Shown one piece after another: positions 52,871-64,000 of a DNA stretch of 64,000 bases (within the stretch, counting starts at the first letter, position 1; every line of letters begins with the position of its first letter). The translations under genes and the position numbers were made by a program. The notes beneath the pieces were generated by a model. The model did not search any database and was not told the DNA's origin. It worked only from the letters and a program-made list of their open reading frames with translations. Source of the stretch: Agriotes lineatus (Eukaryota > Arthropoda > Insecta > Coleoptera > Elateridae); the NCBI GenBank assembly GCA_940337035.1, contig OW679197.1, forward strand, positions 41,546,466 through 41,610,465. Reading direction: 5' to 3'.

Positions 52871-55029
52871 TGAACTCCTAGCTCTCATGTGTACAGTACT
52901 CAATCTCCTCTTTAGCTATTGGCCTCGACTTCTACAGTTGCGGCTCCGATCTTTGAGTTATCGGTGGTCTCTGTTCTCCATGGACTCAGGCCAACTCCGA
53001 TGTCCCATCTGCCCCATCTGCTCTCCAGCGCTCCAATTATATCATTTCTGGTCTTGTGACCCTATTTTGTATACTTGTAATTACACTGCAAGTTTAGTTT
53101 TTAAAACGCACACTGAGTAGCACACAAACTTTTTCCAAATGTCTTATTCTGTGCTCACTACAACTAACATGTGACCCTAATCGTTTTTCTGGCTCTTTGT
53201 GTGGCGAAAATTGGGATTCCCAAGTGTATTTCAGCTTGGTTTTTTGTCAAACATAACCTCACATTCTTTCGGAAACCATGGAAATACCTCGAATCGTACT
53301 TGGTGCTATGTAAGATGCAATTTGCATGTGCTTATTAAATTACAATGAGTTAACTGTTGATCATTAAGAAGAATCTCCTAAATCTTACTTTCAAAACAAA
53401 CTTTTGCTTTAACTTTGACTATTTACAAATTATATATAAACCCTACGGTGAGGAAATATGTTTGTGTTGTTGATTATCCTTTGGCAAATGAACTTTGATA
53501 GTTACTCATTGCACTTAATTGTGAAAATGTTTAACGTTCAAACGAATATTATAGCAATATATTATGATTTTATCTACAAGAGGCAGTTCCTCATACCGAT
53601 ATGTCTATATGTGTATATATAATCATAAATGTATGATATTTAACAGTACATAGCAAATTCGCGGCGTGATCACGAGGCGCTCTCAGTAAGTTAGTAATTA
53701 TAAAAATAGGTTTAAAATATATCCAAATATTTCAACTAAAATTACGTAGGATATACATATTAAACATTACTACCCCACTAAGTCCGGCAAACGAATGTGA
53801 TTTTTCGCATCATCCTAATTCACTCTATTTCTGACCAACTTTTTAAGTAAATGTCACAGCCACATACGGTAGAGTCTAAACACTTAGCGAAGTGTGTAAC
53901 CACACTGGGCACATGCTATAATTCACTATTCTCATGAATAATCACAGTATCTTACCAGAAATGTTGGACAGATACTGTATTGATTCATTTTTACCGTATG
54001 TGCCGAACTCATTTTAGACACTGCTTGAAGGGGCCGAATGTGTTTGGACGTATAATGTAGCGTGAATTACTGCACTTTTTACTTTGCAATGTACTGTGCA
54101 TTGACACAAAAGCAAATCATTTTTACTGTATTGAAAAACAGTAAACAAACCAAAAAAGTGCCATACAATAATAGGCGCTAGTATTAGCACAAAAGAAAAT
54201 TATTTTTAGTGCATTAAACAATATGAACAATAACAAATAGCAGAAAAAATACAAAATAGGCACTATAATTTATACAAAACAGTTCTCTATGGTATTGCAT
54301 ACGTACAACATACGATTTCAATAAAATACATTACCATAATCTTTTTTTTTATTTTGGTACTCAGCCAACAACCGTTAGGTCAGTTATAGGCGGCCCTGTA
54401 CATTTTATGTCATGATGTTATTATGACATCCGGGACCAACTATTTCCGTGACAGCCATGGAACTTCCATCCAAGTGCTGACCAGAAAGAGCGTTGTTTAA
54501 CTCTACTAATCGAATGTGGACGCTTGTTCAAGCTACACCACCGGGACCTAAATTAGACTTTAATATTAGATTTCCATTTGAAAAGATTGTAATATTGTAT
54601 TATATAAGAAAGTTTTCTCGCTATGTTTATTTGTTTATTAATTTTTGCCACCTACATTTTCGCCTACTTGTTAACACATGACATAGTAGTTATTATGGCA
54701 TCTGCTATTGCATTACTTTCTCTCCTACCAAGAAACACATTTCTTTGTTGAGAACTGTTTCGCACGGATATTTGAAGAATCATTGCCCCCCCACCCCTGA
54801 CGTTTTCCTTATGCTTTCCTTCCTTGAGAGCTCTTTAGTATAATCTATCTGATTTTCGTTCAAGAAAGCTGAACCAGCTTTCTTTAAACCTTTCACTCTA
54901 AACCACTCGTTTATAACACTACACTCGCAGCCAACTTAGTATACCCCGTTATTCTCATTAGTCATAGAAAGCACCAAATTTAGGATCTGCTGGACATATG
55001 TCAACCTTCGCGACTGTAAGAAGCAAGTA
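52871..55029. other. About 2.2 kb, no supported gene
   Basis: Open frames at 52887-53120 and 54493-54681 have no recognised domain. AT-rich with short simple repeats. Confidence 0.45.
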
Positions 55030-56200
55030 GTCTCCAGTGAAAACTTTCTTCAGATTTGGAGGCTATCAGTCTTCTTTCAAGCCATTTTCATCATTTTTGG
55101 GAATATACTTGCACTTGCATTTTCAAGAGCAATTTTGCCATGAACTTCGATGACGACATTGTCGGTATCATTGAGATTGCCTTCTTGTCCATCGGCAACC
55201 TACTTTATATGAGTCCAAGTTGTGATTCAAACTCATATACGGCTTTGTATTGGGAGCTGTGTTTTGCAACTGTACAAAATTGAGGTCTATAGGACATTGC
55301 TTACTGCCTGTGGCGATCATCCAAACACCTAGCATTTCCACGTCCTCGTTAGATCTTTCGATGCTCACTTTATTTTAAGGATGTCTTAGTCATTTAGTAT
55401 AATTGACTCTGGACATATGCGCGCAAGATCCTGATCACTTGATTAACGAATTTCCTCTTGCTATTACGCTATAGTAAATTTAAAGCTCGAACAAAAAAGA
55501 AATATCTGACGGAGATCTCGGCAGCGCGCTTCGATCTCAGTGGGCGAAGAACAACATACTGGGTAGCATGATCTTGGTAGTTCAAAACTCACTTAAAATC
55601 TTGATATCGCATAGATTGAAAGTCGATCACGTTAACTTGATCCCACTCACCTACGTCTTTTGACAGAATTGGGCGCACCCCAATTGTTTTTGACGAAGAC
55701 TTCATTTCGTTGCACGAGAGACAACAGAACAGGAAGGATGCTTAATTTTTTCTCAAAATACTTCTTCATCTTAACTCGGCCTCCAGGCCCTGTCTTGTTT
55801 ATACGGTAGTTATAGGTAGAGTACTAAAGGTCACCGACTGCACTAACTACAGATGCGATATCATTAACGTTCTCCGTCTTCTTGTTATGGTACAAAGCCC
55901 TGTTGAGAGTCACGATATTGTAAGTTTTAAAACGATGGTATTCTCTTCTAGTCTTTGTCTCTTAACAACAAGGGAAAAGGGATCGTAAACCAAGCATTAC
56001 AATCATCACGATAAGAACCACAGTAAAAATTGTAGAAGTTCTTCCCTCTTGCGTCTTAATGCTTTCCATTTATTCTTTCGAGGCTGGTTGTTTATTCGGT
56101 TTCTCCACATAGTGTGCATCAAGTTTCTTGTAAAATTCGCATTTGTCAATAACCACTCGTGGCGGGGCAATAGAATTACCAGTGTAGTTTGTGTTGTCAC
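55030..56200 (-). pseudogene. KRBA2/SCAND3-type integrase (DDE) pseudogene
   Basis: On the minus strand RPILSKDVGEWDQVNVIDFQSM (55600-55670) gives the start of an integrase core with its first Asp. ALRPLRSKRAAEI-like text follows in another frame (near 55520), then SIERSNEDVE near 55355 (the family has the catalytic Glu in a (V/I)ERSN motif), and LNFVQLQNTAPNTKPYMSL (55200-55270). From memory this is the integrase found in KRBA2-like and SCAND3-like insect proteins, which derive from Ty3/gypsy-type integrases (Ginger-like transposons). The second catalytic Asp region is lost in frameshifts. Only fragments remain. Confidence 0.65.
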
Positions 56201-56289
56201 TTATTTCAACAAAGAACTATTATTTATGTTAAAAAAACTTCAGAGTACATAAAAAACAAAAAACCGTCTGCCGCAAGCTCTGCCTGAAT

Positions 56290-56465
56290 GCTGATAAAAC
56301 ACCAACTCTAATCTAACATCTTGCAGGTTAAGTGGAAGAGCAGCGGGAGGCAACGCCCTGCCGATGCCGCCGTGCTGAACTTCGCCTAGCACATGTATTT
56401 AACTTTGTATTTCTTTTTTCATATATGAAACTGATAATAAAGACATTTATTATTATTATTATCTA
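56290..56465 (+). repeat. Probable LINE or SINE 3' tail ending in (TTA)n
   Basis: A GC-richer stretch leads to AATAAAG at 56433 and a (TTA)5-6 tail (56443-56460). This layout is typical of the 3' end of a non-LTR retrotransposon or SINE. No upstream coding part remains. Confidence 0.5.
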
Positions 56466-56887
56466 AGCGTGTATGTTTCAACGTACACGGGGAGCGAAAA
56501 ATCACCTTCTACAATATGTGTCCGACACCACCACGACATTTCGTGAAGTGTATAATTCTGATTGGACGCACGCTGTATTACGACAATACTAAACCTCCTA
56601 TTGAACCATTGAAACGACTTATTTCTTTCAGAAAACAATCGCTACAAAGATACAGCACGCATAACTCGCCAAACAACCGCAGTTAGTACTCCTTATCATA
56701 CGCAAAGTTTCCTTTCCAAAAATTACCAAATCGAAACTCTTAAATCATATCCTTTTTACCTAGAATAGTGACTTTTGGTGTAGCCAAACAGTTGGCAGTA
56801 AAGCATTAAGAAAGACGTGTTTTATTGTGCGTTCGGAAAGTAAACTTTTGTATATTTGCTTTGTTAAGTAATCCTATGTAACCAATT
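56466..56887. other. No gene seen
   Basis: Unremarkable sequence between a LINE-like tail and the LTR-like segment. Confidence 0.5.
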
Positions 56888-57830
56888 GTTACGGTATTAA
56901 ATTGTCCTTACGACACCCGCTAATAGGCGAGTATCGAGTACTAATCAAATCCGGGAAATGAGGAACGCTCACCCTGGGAAATCGATAAAACAGGCTAAAG
57001 GCCTCGGCTAAAATGCGCTCAGGAAGATGGGCGGGGTTGACATTGGTACACCACAGGGCAAGCGTTACGCGATATGTGTAGGTTGCTGTTAGAGAGAGGG
57101 CTCCACCAGCTCTGACTCGGGATTTCCACGCTCAGCCGGAACTGGACGGCTAAGCGGGGCGAGAAGCACTCAAGGTACTACTTCGGGAAAATACTCAAAT
57201 TACTATTTCGAGAGCCACAGTACAGTACCAGACGCGACCACGTACCTGGAATGCTTTTTCTCCGCGTCTGGGCCTCACCTCACAGCTGTTGTGGCACAGC
57301 GACACAGTCACCCTGTAACATACATGCACAAGGCGTAACAGTATCAAGAAAAAGACGATAAAGTTAATACATCTATTGGATCTCCGTTGGTGATCTTATA
57401 AACATGTTACAAAATATAAGTATAGTAATTCAAAAGATTGACTTAATCGTTAAGCCAGCTGGGGGGAAGCGCTTACTGTCTATAGGGCCTGCGCACAGCC
57501 GAGTAGGATACCAAACCCAGGCCAGATGTAATGGGTGAACGGAGGCTTAAGCCCAACGGTTGGTCTGGTAACGCGTAAAGACAAGGCCTGAATTTGGGCC
57601 CGAGTCAATCGAGCGCCTGTATTATGACATTCAAACATACAAACTGGCGTACGCAATATTAAATTTAGGCGCTGACTGCGCTATCATTAAAGTGGGCTGA
57701 CGGCGCACAAGTTGACGCACACCAATGAATTTTTTGTTAGAGTGTACTTGCCCTGTACTATTTCACAAACGATTCCACACAAAACATGCGATAGTAGTCA
57801 AGTCGGCGTTGGCACGCCACAGTAAATTTT

Positions 57831-57903
57831 ACAAGGAGTGTACGTCACTCTGGCATCATGTTTGCAGCACAATTTGAATGCGAGAAGCGGTACAATTAAA
57901 ATT
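57831..57903 (+). repeat. 73-bp direct repeat, unit 1
   Basis: Identical or nearly so to 57943-58015 (ACAAGGAGTGTACGTCACTC start); offset 112 bp. A recent local tandem duplication inside the LTR-like segment. Confidence 0.95.
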
Positions 57904-57942
57904 AGTTGATATAGCAAGCGTTAATTCACATCAATGATTTTT

Positions 57943-58015
57943 ACAAGGAGTGTACGTCACTCTGGCATCATGTTTGCAGCACAATTTGAATGCGAGAAGC
58001 GGTACAATTAAAATT
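57943..58015 (+). repeat. 73-bp direct repeat, unit 2
   Basis: Second unit of the pair described at 57831-57903. Confidence 0.95.
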
Positions 58016-58790
58016 GGCGGCGACATAAAGGTTATTACAGATCGTTATCTTGTTGGCTCGGCTAATGACAGGTGGAGAAGCATTCCTTACAACAGTCGAA
58101 CGGGCCTCTGGCCCCTCACGTGGCTCATGCGATACAGGAGAAAAATGGTTGGATATCCTCACGAGCCCCTTTCGGAATGATGTTTTTGCGTTGACCTCTC
58201 AGGGTTATGCAAATGTTGACAACGTAACCGTTACACGTATAAACACAGCGATCGTAATCCCGCGTACTTAGCAAAAGAACCGCGGTTTAAAGGGCTCACA
58301 AGCCGACATAATGCTGAATTCATGCAACGACACGTAAAAAGAACACGGACTGCCACCACACGAGTTTGCTCAAGCTCGACCCTCTGCCAACTGCCGCGAT
58401 GCCAGCGTGCATCAAGTGCACCTGGACCCGATAAAACGCTTCAACCAATCCCAACGCGGAATCCTCCAGTCACGCGACTTTTTGGCGCAAACCGGGCACT
58501 AACCGTCCTTGTCGCACCTACAGGCTAAATTCTTGAAAGTTCGAAATATTGGAGGCGCTTCCATACAGCTACCACAACAAAACTAAAGGGGTATCCAAAA
58601 TGATACGAGATATTGCGCTTGGAGGCCAGGGGCGTCCAACATCATTTTTATTAAATTATGCTATGAAACCAAATACAGACAGGCTGCTCTAAAGCTTAAA
58701 TGATTAATTGAATTGCTGTAAACTGCCAAAATGACCTGACACAATTTTATTAAGAATACAATAAAACAGCATTAAAGAAATTGGTGTAGT

Positions 58791-60059
58791 GTAGATTTTG
58801 TTGCTAATTGTTCAAAATAATCCTTCAGTACGTTTAGAGCAGCTCAGGTAAGACAGAATCTAAGCTATCACGAAAATGTGTTCAACTAATTACAAAAAGC
58901 CGCAACAGCGGGTCTGGAATATCCATTGCATTTTGTTCGAGGAGTAATTCGGTGGGTTGCAAGCCTGCTTATCAACAAGGTGGACGTGGCTTCAAATCTA
59001 GCAGTAGACGAGAATTTTCTTGGAGCGGTTAATTGTAAGTTAGATTTAGGGTTGTTAGAATGGTCCCCGACACCAAAATGTGGCTATTGATAATGAATGA
59101 ATGTATCTTTGCCTTCAAAAATTACCAATCAACCTTAGAATTTAAGTTTACATCAACGACGCTCTACCAATCGACTGTTTAGTTGAGAAGCTTAACGAGG
59201 TCCATTGAATCAGAACATCAGATTTTGTAAACAAAAACAATCAATAAATTTTGTCTTGCCATTCAGACATGTTTTACTATAGCTGCATAAATTGGACGAT
59301 ACATTGATTATTATAGTGAACAAACATACGTATCATTATAGTGCACTATTGTGACAAAAATGTAAATAGTAAACCCATATTTGAAAATACGCGGTGATAC
59401 TATTGGTCTATTTCAAAAATCTAAAATATTTGTGCTATATGAACCTGTAAACGCCGCTTTATAAATATGCATTTGTTTGTCGAAAGTAAACTATCTCGAT
59501 TCAATTTAAAAGCATTCGTCGTTAACGAAATAAAATTCCTAAAATTGGAATCCTATTTCCATCCATGTCAATGTTATTCGCAGCTGTGATGGCTTCTATA
59601 ATTCAGAAAGCAGTGTTTTGTCAATCCCATGCGTATTATTGAATAAGGTTTTCCAGAAATAGCAAGTGTGTCTTAATCCTTAATACTTTATTAATTGTTG
59701 CTGAAAATCCTTTCGACTTTCCAGAAGCTTTTCAATTTCGGAGAAATATTTTCTACAAATCATTGATATCTACGGAGTAGTGACGTAGCCAATCTTAAAA
59801 TTTTATATGACATATGACAGGTTTGAATTATTCACATAACAGTAGGTTAAGGTCGTTTAATCAACTAGAATAACGGAAATTCATTGCTAGTGGATTCAGA
59901 AATTGTTCCAGTTTTTTTATGGCAATAGAATTTAAAATCAATATATCCATATGGACTAAGCGATTCCATTATACCTAAACAATTGCTTATTTTTAACAAA
60001 TACACTATTAAATAATGGTAATGAAAGAAAATTTAAATACTTAATGGCCATAATTTCTT
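58791..60059. other. No gene; contains repeat E copy
   Basis: Apart from the family E copy at 59205-59330 nothing is recognised. Confidence 0.5.
59205..59330 (+). repeat. Dispersed repeat family E, copy 2
   Basis: Matches 46370-46489 (AAACAATCAATAAAT, CATTCAGACATGTTTTA). Confidence 0.6.
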
Positions 60060-60269
60060 ATGTTTTGGCTATTCTACAACCAGAACATGCAACCAATTCG
60101 GGCGAATCGGTCGGGGTTGACATACCTTAACAGGCGATTAATTAATATGAAGGGCGCTGTTCGCCAAGCGGTTCAATCTGGCACGTTTGCCTCTAGATAC
60201 TTGAGACGACTAACCAAGAAGTGCTCCAAAAGAAGCAAAGAAGAAGAACAAATGAAACCCAAGGAGTAA
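60060..60269 (+). CDS. Short basic open frame, unknown
   Basis: A 69-codon plus-strand frame with a coding-like, strongly basic second half (RYLRRLTKKCSKRSKEEE). I recognise no domain. It could be a terminal exon of a host gene or chance. No splice signals were convincing. Confidence 0.2.
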   Translation: MFWLFYNQNMQPIRANRSGLTYLNRRLINMKGAVRQAVQSGTFASRYLRRLTKKCSKRSKEEEQMKPKE

Positions 60270-60984
60270 TGAGTATAATATAATGATAACAAATTAGCAT
60301 CTCTAAATAATAACTAATAGAATATAACAATGATACGTAATCACTGATATTTCACAAACAATTCATACAATCTTAAATTTATCACCCAAATACGAAAATA
60401 TCACAGACGATACCTAAATAATACTTCAATGCTTGAGTGGGTCCTCAAATTTAAACATTAGTTAAGAATTATCGAAATACTATCAGACACCACACAAAAT
60501 TAATACTGGCATATGTATTATAAGGAAATGTTGCTTCTAGTATGCGGCTTACACAAATCGCATTGGGATCAATCGCTGCAAAAAGCTGCTGAGAGGAGCC
60601 CGAAAATTAACGCAATAATGCTGTTTTGATATATGTGCAGATTAGAATAAATACGTAGATTCATTAAGTGATTAAATTTCGCACCTTGTCAAAATCAAGT
60701 GGTTCCTTGGGAAAAAGAGAGGACCAATTTATTCTCGTACCTGTCTATTTTTCCCAGACTCAACTAAAATTATTTTAATAGCTGAGCCAGCATGTAAATT
60801 ATGTTATTAGAATTAGTAGGTTCTAATCTGCGTTGGACAATAGTGTAAAAATAATTTATCCAATGAGCAACTAAAATTTTAGTCACTATTTTTAAACAGT
60901 ATTAAATATGAGTCTCAGAGCCGTAATTAACCTTTGATCACTGAAATAAGCAATTAATATCGTAAATGTCATGTACATACGTTA
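60270..60984. other. AT-rich DNA, no gene seen
   Basis: Nothing recognised. Confidence 0.5.
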
Positions 60985-60988
60985 TATA
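60985..60988 (+). repeat. TATA (or TA) target duplication, left
   Basis: TATA; repeated at 61456-61459. Confidence 0.6.
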
Positions 60989-61455
60989 CCGGATGACAAT
61001 GAAACTACTACCCACGGCGGCATTTCGAAACGGCTTGAGATAGAAATATGCAATTCGGTATGTCGATAGGGTTGAAAATACTTGTTAAAATTGTCTTGAA
61101 AAACCATAGCAACCTCTGTCCTAGCCTACTCCGTTTTTCCGTAAAGTACAAACAAATAGGAATTACGGCATATTTTAGCGGCTCTATTTCAAAAACTATT
61201 AATTTTAGACGTAGGGTATGTTAGAAAAAAGTTATGTAGAATTGTTCAGAGCGTCATAAAAAGAGAAAATACATAGGGTGTCCTATTTAAAATAACAAAG
61301 TCAGGGTAATTTCCGGTGAAACCGAAAACGACATTCAATTGTTTTTAGGTTACAATTGTTCACAATTTTCAACCCTATCGACATACCGAATTGCATATTT
61401 CTATCTCAAGCCGTTTTGAATTGCCGCCGTGGGTAGTAGTTTCATTGTCACCAGG
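60989..61455 (+). mobile_element. Foldback MITE with ~90-bp inverted ends
   Basis: The left arm (60989-61078) and right arm (61370-61455) are inverted copies with a few differences (GACAATGAAACTACTACCCA and GAGATAGAAATATGCAATTC shared). The ends are CCGGATGACAAT and CCTGGTGACAAT, between TATA repeats. The interior contains a GGGTGTCCTATTTAAAATA motif close to the GGGTGTTCTATTTAAAATA motif of repeat A. Confidence 0.85.
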
Positions 61456-63529
61456 TATATTGCAATAAACACTTGTATTAATAACATTTAAAGCATTTTA
61501 AATATTATTTTTACAAAGTATTCTAGAAATGTGCTAGTTTAAGTTTTGCAAATTATATGAATAGCATTGGCTTTGAGTTAATAGTTTATAAAAAAATGTA
61601 TTAAAAATAGTATTAGCCTTGATTGCAACATAAAATGTAATCAGAGCAGGCTTAGAAATAATGAATAACAATGTAAAATAAATGTAAAACAGAAGAGGGG
61701 GAAAGCGAAGACAAGCTGTGAGCTGTGTTAAATTGGCTTCCCCAGAAATAACTCCTTTAAAAGCGAATAAATACCCATTTTTTCCTATTTCACTGTTTCA
61801 TAATTAGTACAGTGTCTTTTGCGTAAGCTGTAGAAAGTTGGCTTGATCTGTTGCACACCTACGGGAGTTTTAAAAATGTTGAGTAGTACGTCAAGTGGTA
61901 GCTGTGTTGCTGTGGCAGTATTGGAGCAATAGCGAGGTTAGCATAGCCCTAGAGACGAATAGGAAGCAGCGACATTTGTGCTGAGTAGTGCGGAGGCCTA
62001 GGACGGGGTAAAGAGGGAGATGTAAGCAGTTTTAGAGTATTGCAGGCTGCGGACGGCGTTCAAAGGTATCGCGCTTGTTACAGCATGCCAACGGAGAGAA
62101 AGAGGAGCCTCTGTCCGTCGTAGGAGTTGCGGTGGAAACTGAGGGTGTCCTATTTCACATAAGCGAAACCAAACAATGTCAAAAAGTGATCATAATAATA
62201 GAATTTGGTGAAATTTTTAAAGTGGCGTCGGTTTTTGCACTTTTCCGGAAGCAGCGCTTTGCGAGCATTTTGTTGTGACGTCTATTTACTTAAGATTGTT
62301 AAATCACCTAGGCAACGCACTCTTACGTAATCGCTGATGTAATTATTAATAAGAAGCCAAGTAATTTTAAGGTTGAAGCGTCATGTTTGTAAAGTTGTTC
62401 CTATCAGTTAAAATATCTAATTTTGTAGCGGTCTCATTGATTAACCAAGCGGTGACTAAAGCGATTATTTTTAAAAATTATAAAGACCAATATAATGATC
62501 TTAATTGCAAATGTATTGCCTATAATTATACATTCACTCATATTTGCTAAGATGTAGAAACCCAATCCTATGAGATTTGAGTGATTTATTAAAATAAATA
62601 ATAATATTAAATATAAAAACAAGTTATCAACACCGCAACAATATATAACAAGAATTTAATTATTAAACGTAAACGAAATTAATTATGGTTTCTACAGTGT
62701 GCGGTGGATCCATGATTTACGCACGATTGTACTGCATTTACATCATTTACATACTATACTAATCTCCGATGTACATATATGGAACTAAACGTCGAATACG
62801 GTCCAATTCTTCAGCCAAGAATACCTGATTTGTCCCCTCAAAGAGCAGCGTAACCACCAACCTTTCCCCAGAGAAGCCAGGTAGGACTGCGTTACAAAAT
62901 TTCTCTACCAAAACTGTCCTGGAAAGGGGTAATTCAACCTAATTGTTTTCAAAATTTGTTCGAGACTCCTTACAACAATCCATAAGCAGGTACTTAGGTT
63001 ATAAAGCCTCATAATTGGCAATTTCAAGTTTTACCATAAAAAGACCAAGAAAAGCATAATTAGACGGCAATGATACAAGCAAAATAAACACTTACCAGAG
63101 CTCTGCCCTTTAAACTTTCAAATTACAAATTCATTGCTCTCGCGACACGTGGTTTCAATGTGATGTGAAAACAGGTCAAGCTACAAAAATCCCACTATGG
63201 TACCAAAAAGACAGCAAACTCTTACCACTGGACACGTCCTCAATTCAGCACATATATTTCCATCCTTCGAACTCGTAGTGATCCCCTTTAAAGGCCAACA
63301 ACTTTCACACAAACATGCCTTGCCGACGCTGCCTATTAATCTGCCACAAATAGGAAAAATCCTCCATCTTTAAAACAAACCAGGGGCATATCATTGGTTT
63401 CATACCTAGCCAGTGATTGTTCCTCGAAACGTTCGCTTTTTAGTAATTTTAAATTTACAAGGCAGCGAAATACCCAAACAAAGAGCATAAAATGTTTCCC
63501 AAAGGAACATTTTAATGATCTCATTTTGT
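61456..63529. other. About 2.1 kb, no supported gene
   Basis: Open frame 62075-62278 and others here have no recognised domain. A GC-richer stretch at 61850-62280 could be a LINE 5' region or host DNA. Confidence 0.45.
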
Positions 63530-64000
63530 ATAATCGAGCGAAGCAAGTGCTTTCGACCGCGTTCAGCATCAAAAACTTATGGATATCCTTAGAAAAACAG
63601 ATATATATGAAAAGGACATACGATGCATTGAAAACTTTTATTGGTATCAGACAGCTCATATAACTACGCAAAATATCAACACTGATGATGTTCAGACCTG
63701 CAGAGGTGTACGACAGGGATGAGTGCTGTCTCCCTTACTTTTTAATCTATATTCTGAAACAATTTAACGAATCCTTCGAAAATCAAGAAATGGGCGTAAA
63801 GGTAAATGGGGTACCAATTTCAAACCTAAGGTATGCTGATGACACAGCTCTTATTGCTAACAGTGTCGAGGAACTTCAAGAAATGTGCAGCAAACTGAAT
63901 GAAAATAGTAAAAGATATGGACTCACCATCAATGCGAAGAAAACAAAATTCATGATAGTCAATAGAAATAAAGATCCACCTAACAACAGAACAATTCAAT
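63530..64000 (+). pseudogene. Non-LTR retrotransposon reverse transcriptase, truncated by the window edge
   Basis: In frame from about 63545: AFDRVQHQKLMDILRKTDIY (first catalytic Asp), ENFYWYQTA, CRGVRQG, a TGA stop at 63720-63722 where the family has Cys (RQGC(V/I)LSP), VLSPLLFNLYSE, then a TAA at 63767. One frame over the protein resumes: GVKVNGVPISNL, RYADDTALIA (YADD active site) and INAKKTKFMIVNR. Two stops and a frameshift kill this copy. It continues beyond 64000, where thumb and endonuclease parts would be expected. The clade is not determined. Confidence 0.9.

Larger units (their letters stand above)
56888..58790 (+). mobile_element. Diverged LTR of the solo-LTR family
   Basis: Starts TGTTACGGTATTAAA and continues TTACGACACCC, as does the reverse complement of the solo LTR end at 37448. 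Further matches in order are AGGCTAAAGGCC.CGGCT, GGGCAAGCGT and ATGCACAAG. Length and GC-rich middle are also similar. Identity is modest, so this is an old or sister-subfamily copy. The 3' end is not clear; matching text fades near 58790. No target duplication was found. Confidence 0.6.

Noticed and set aside
56888..57341. A short 454-bp LTR ending at GTAACA near 57341
   Set aside because: Homology to the solo LTR continues well past this point and no target duplication or primer site follows it.

Overview
This window is AT-rich eukaryotic DNA that looks like an arthropod genome, most likely an insect. The evidence is the transposon set: a Tc1/mariner-like transposase with many insect relatives, hAT MITEs, a P-superfamily transposase remnant, Jockey-like LINE fragments, tRNA-derived SINEs, and an unnamed ORF family I know only from insect repeats. 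I found no cellular gene that I can support. There are no operons, CRISPR arrays or rRNA genes.

Region by region: 1-13372 is mostly anonymous AT-rich DNA with two related dispersed repeats (A at 3.2-3.9 kb; B at 5.4-6.0 and 9.5-10.3 kb), a (TC)22 tract and a complete hAT MITE (8705-9122). 13373-24266 is a nested complex. An old element with ~556-bp terminal inverted repeats was interrupted by a 7066-bp LTR retrotransposon, a repeat-A copy (itself interrupted) and a tyrosine-recombinase (Crypton-like) derivative. 25316-25651 is a complete SINE with 12-bp target duplications. 26.4-29.0 kb holds a degenerate family of repeated modules.

28466-40780 is a very large inverted duplication, about 12.3 kb with a 126-bp spacer. 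Each arm carries a MITE, a DUF4817-type mariner element, a Jockey-like RT fragment and half of a central palindromic element. Each arm also has private insertions: a composite insertion with a tRNA-Asp-like sequence on the left and an 1886-bp solo LTR on the right. 40859-42790 is a standard-order Ty3/gypsy pol pseudogene, 44.27-45.11 kb a mariner pseudogene, 47.65-50.38 kb a P-superfamily remnant between inverted repeats, 51904-52566 a second hAT MITE, 55.03-56.20 kb a KRBA2/SCAND3-type integrase pseudogene, 56.89-58.79 kb a diverged relative of the solo LTR, 60989-61455 a foldback MITE, and 63530-64000 a LINE RT fragment running off the edge.

The one intact large gene is the minus-strand 1497-codon ORF at 14978-19471. 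It is a fused Gag-Pol whose domain order is Gag, protease, integrase, reverse transcriptase, RNase H. Integrase before RT is unusual for a Ty3/gypsy-type element and recalls the Gmr1 group. Its LTRs differ at 6 of 731 positions by my hand comparison, so it is young and possibly functional. This element and the large palindrome are the two observations most worth following.
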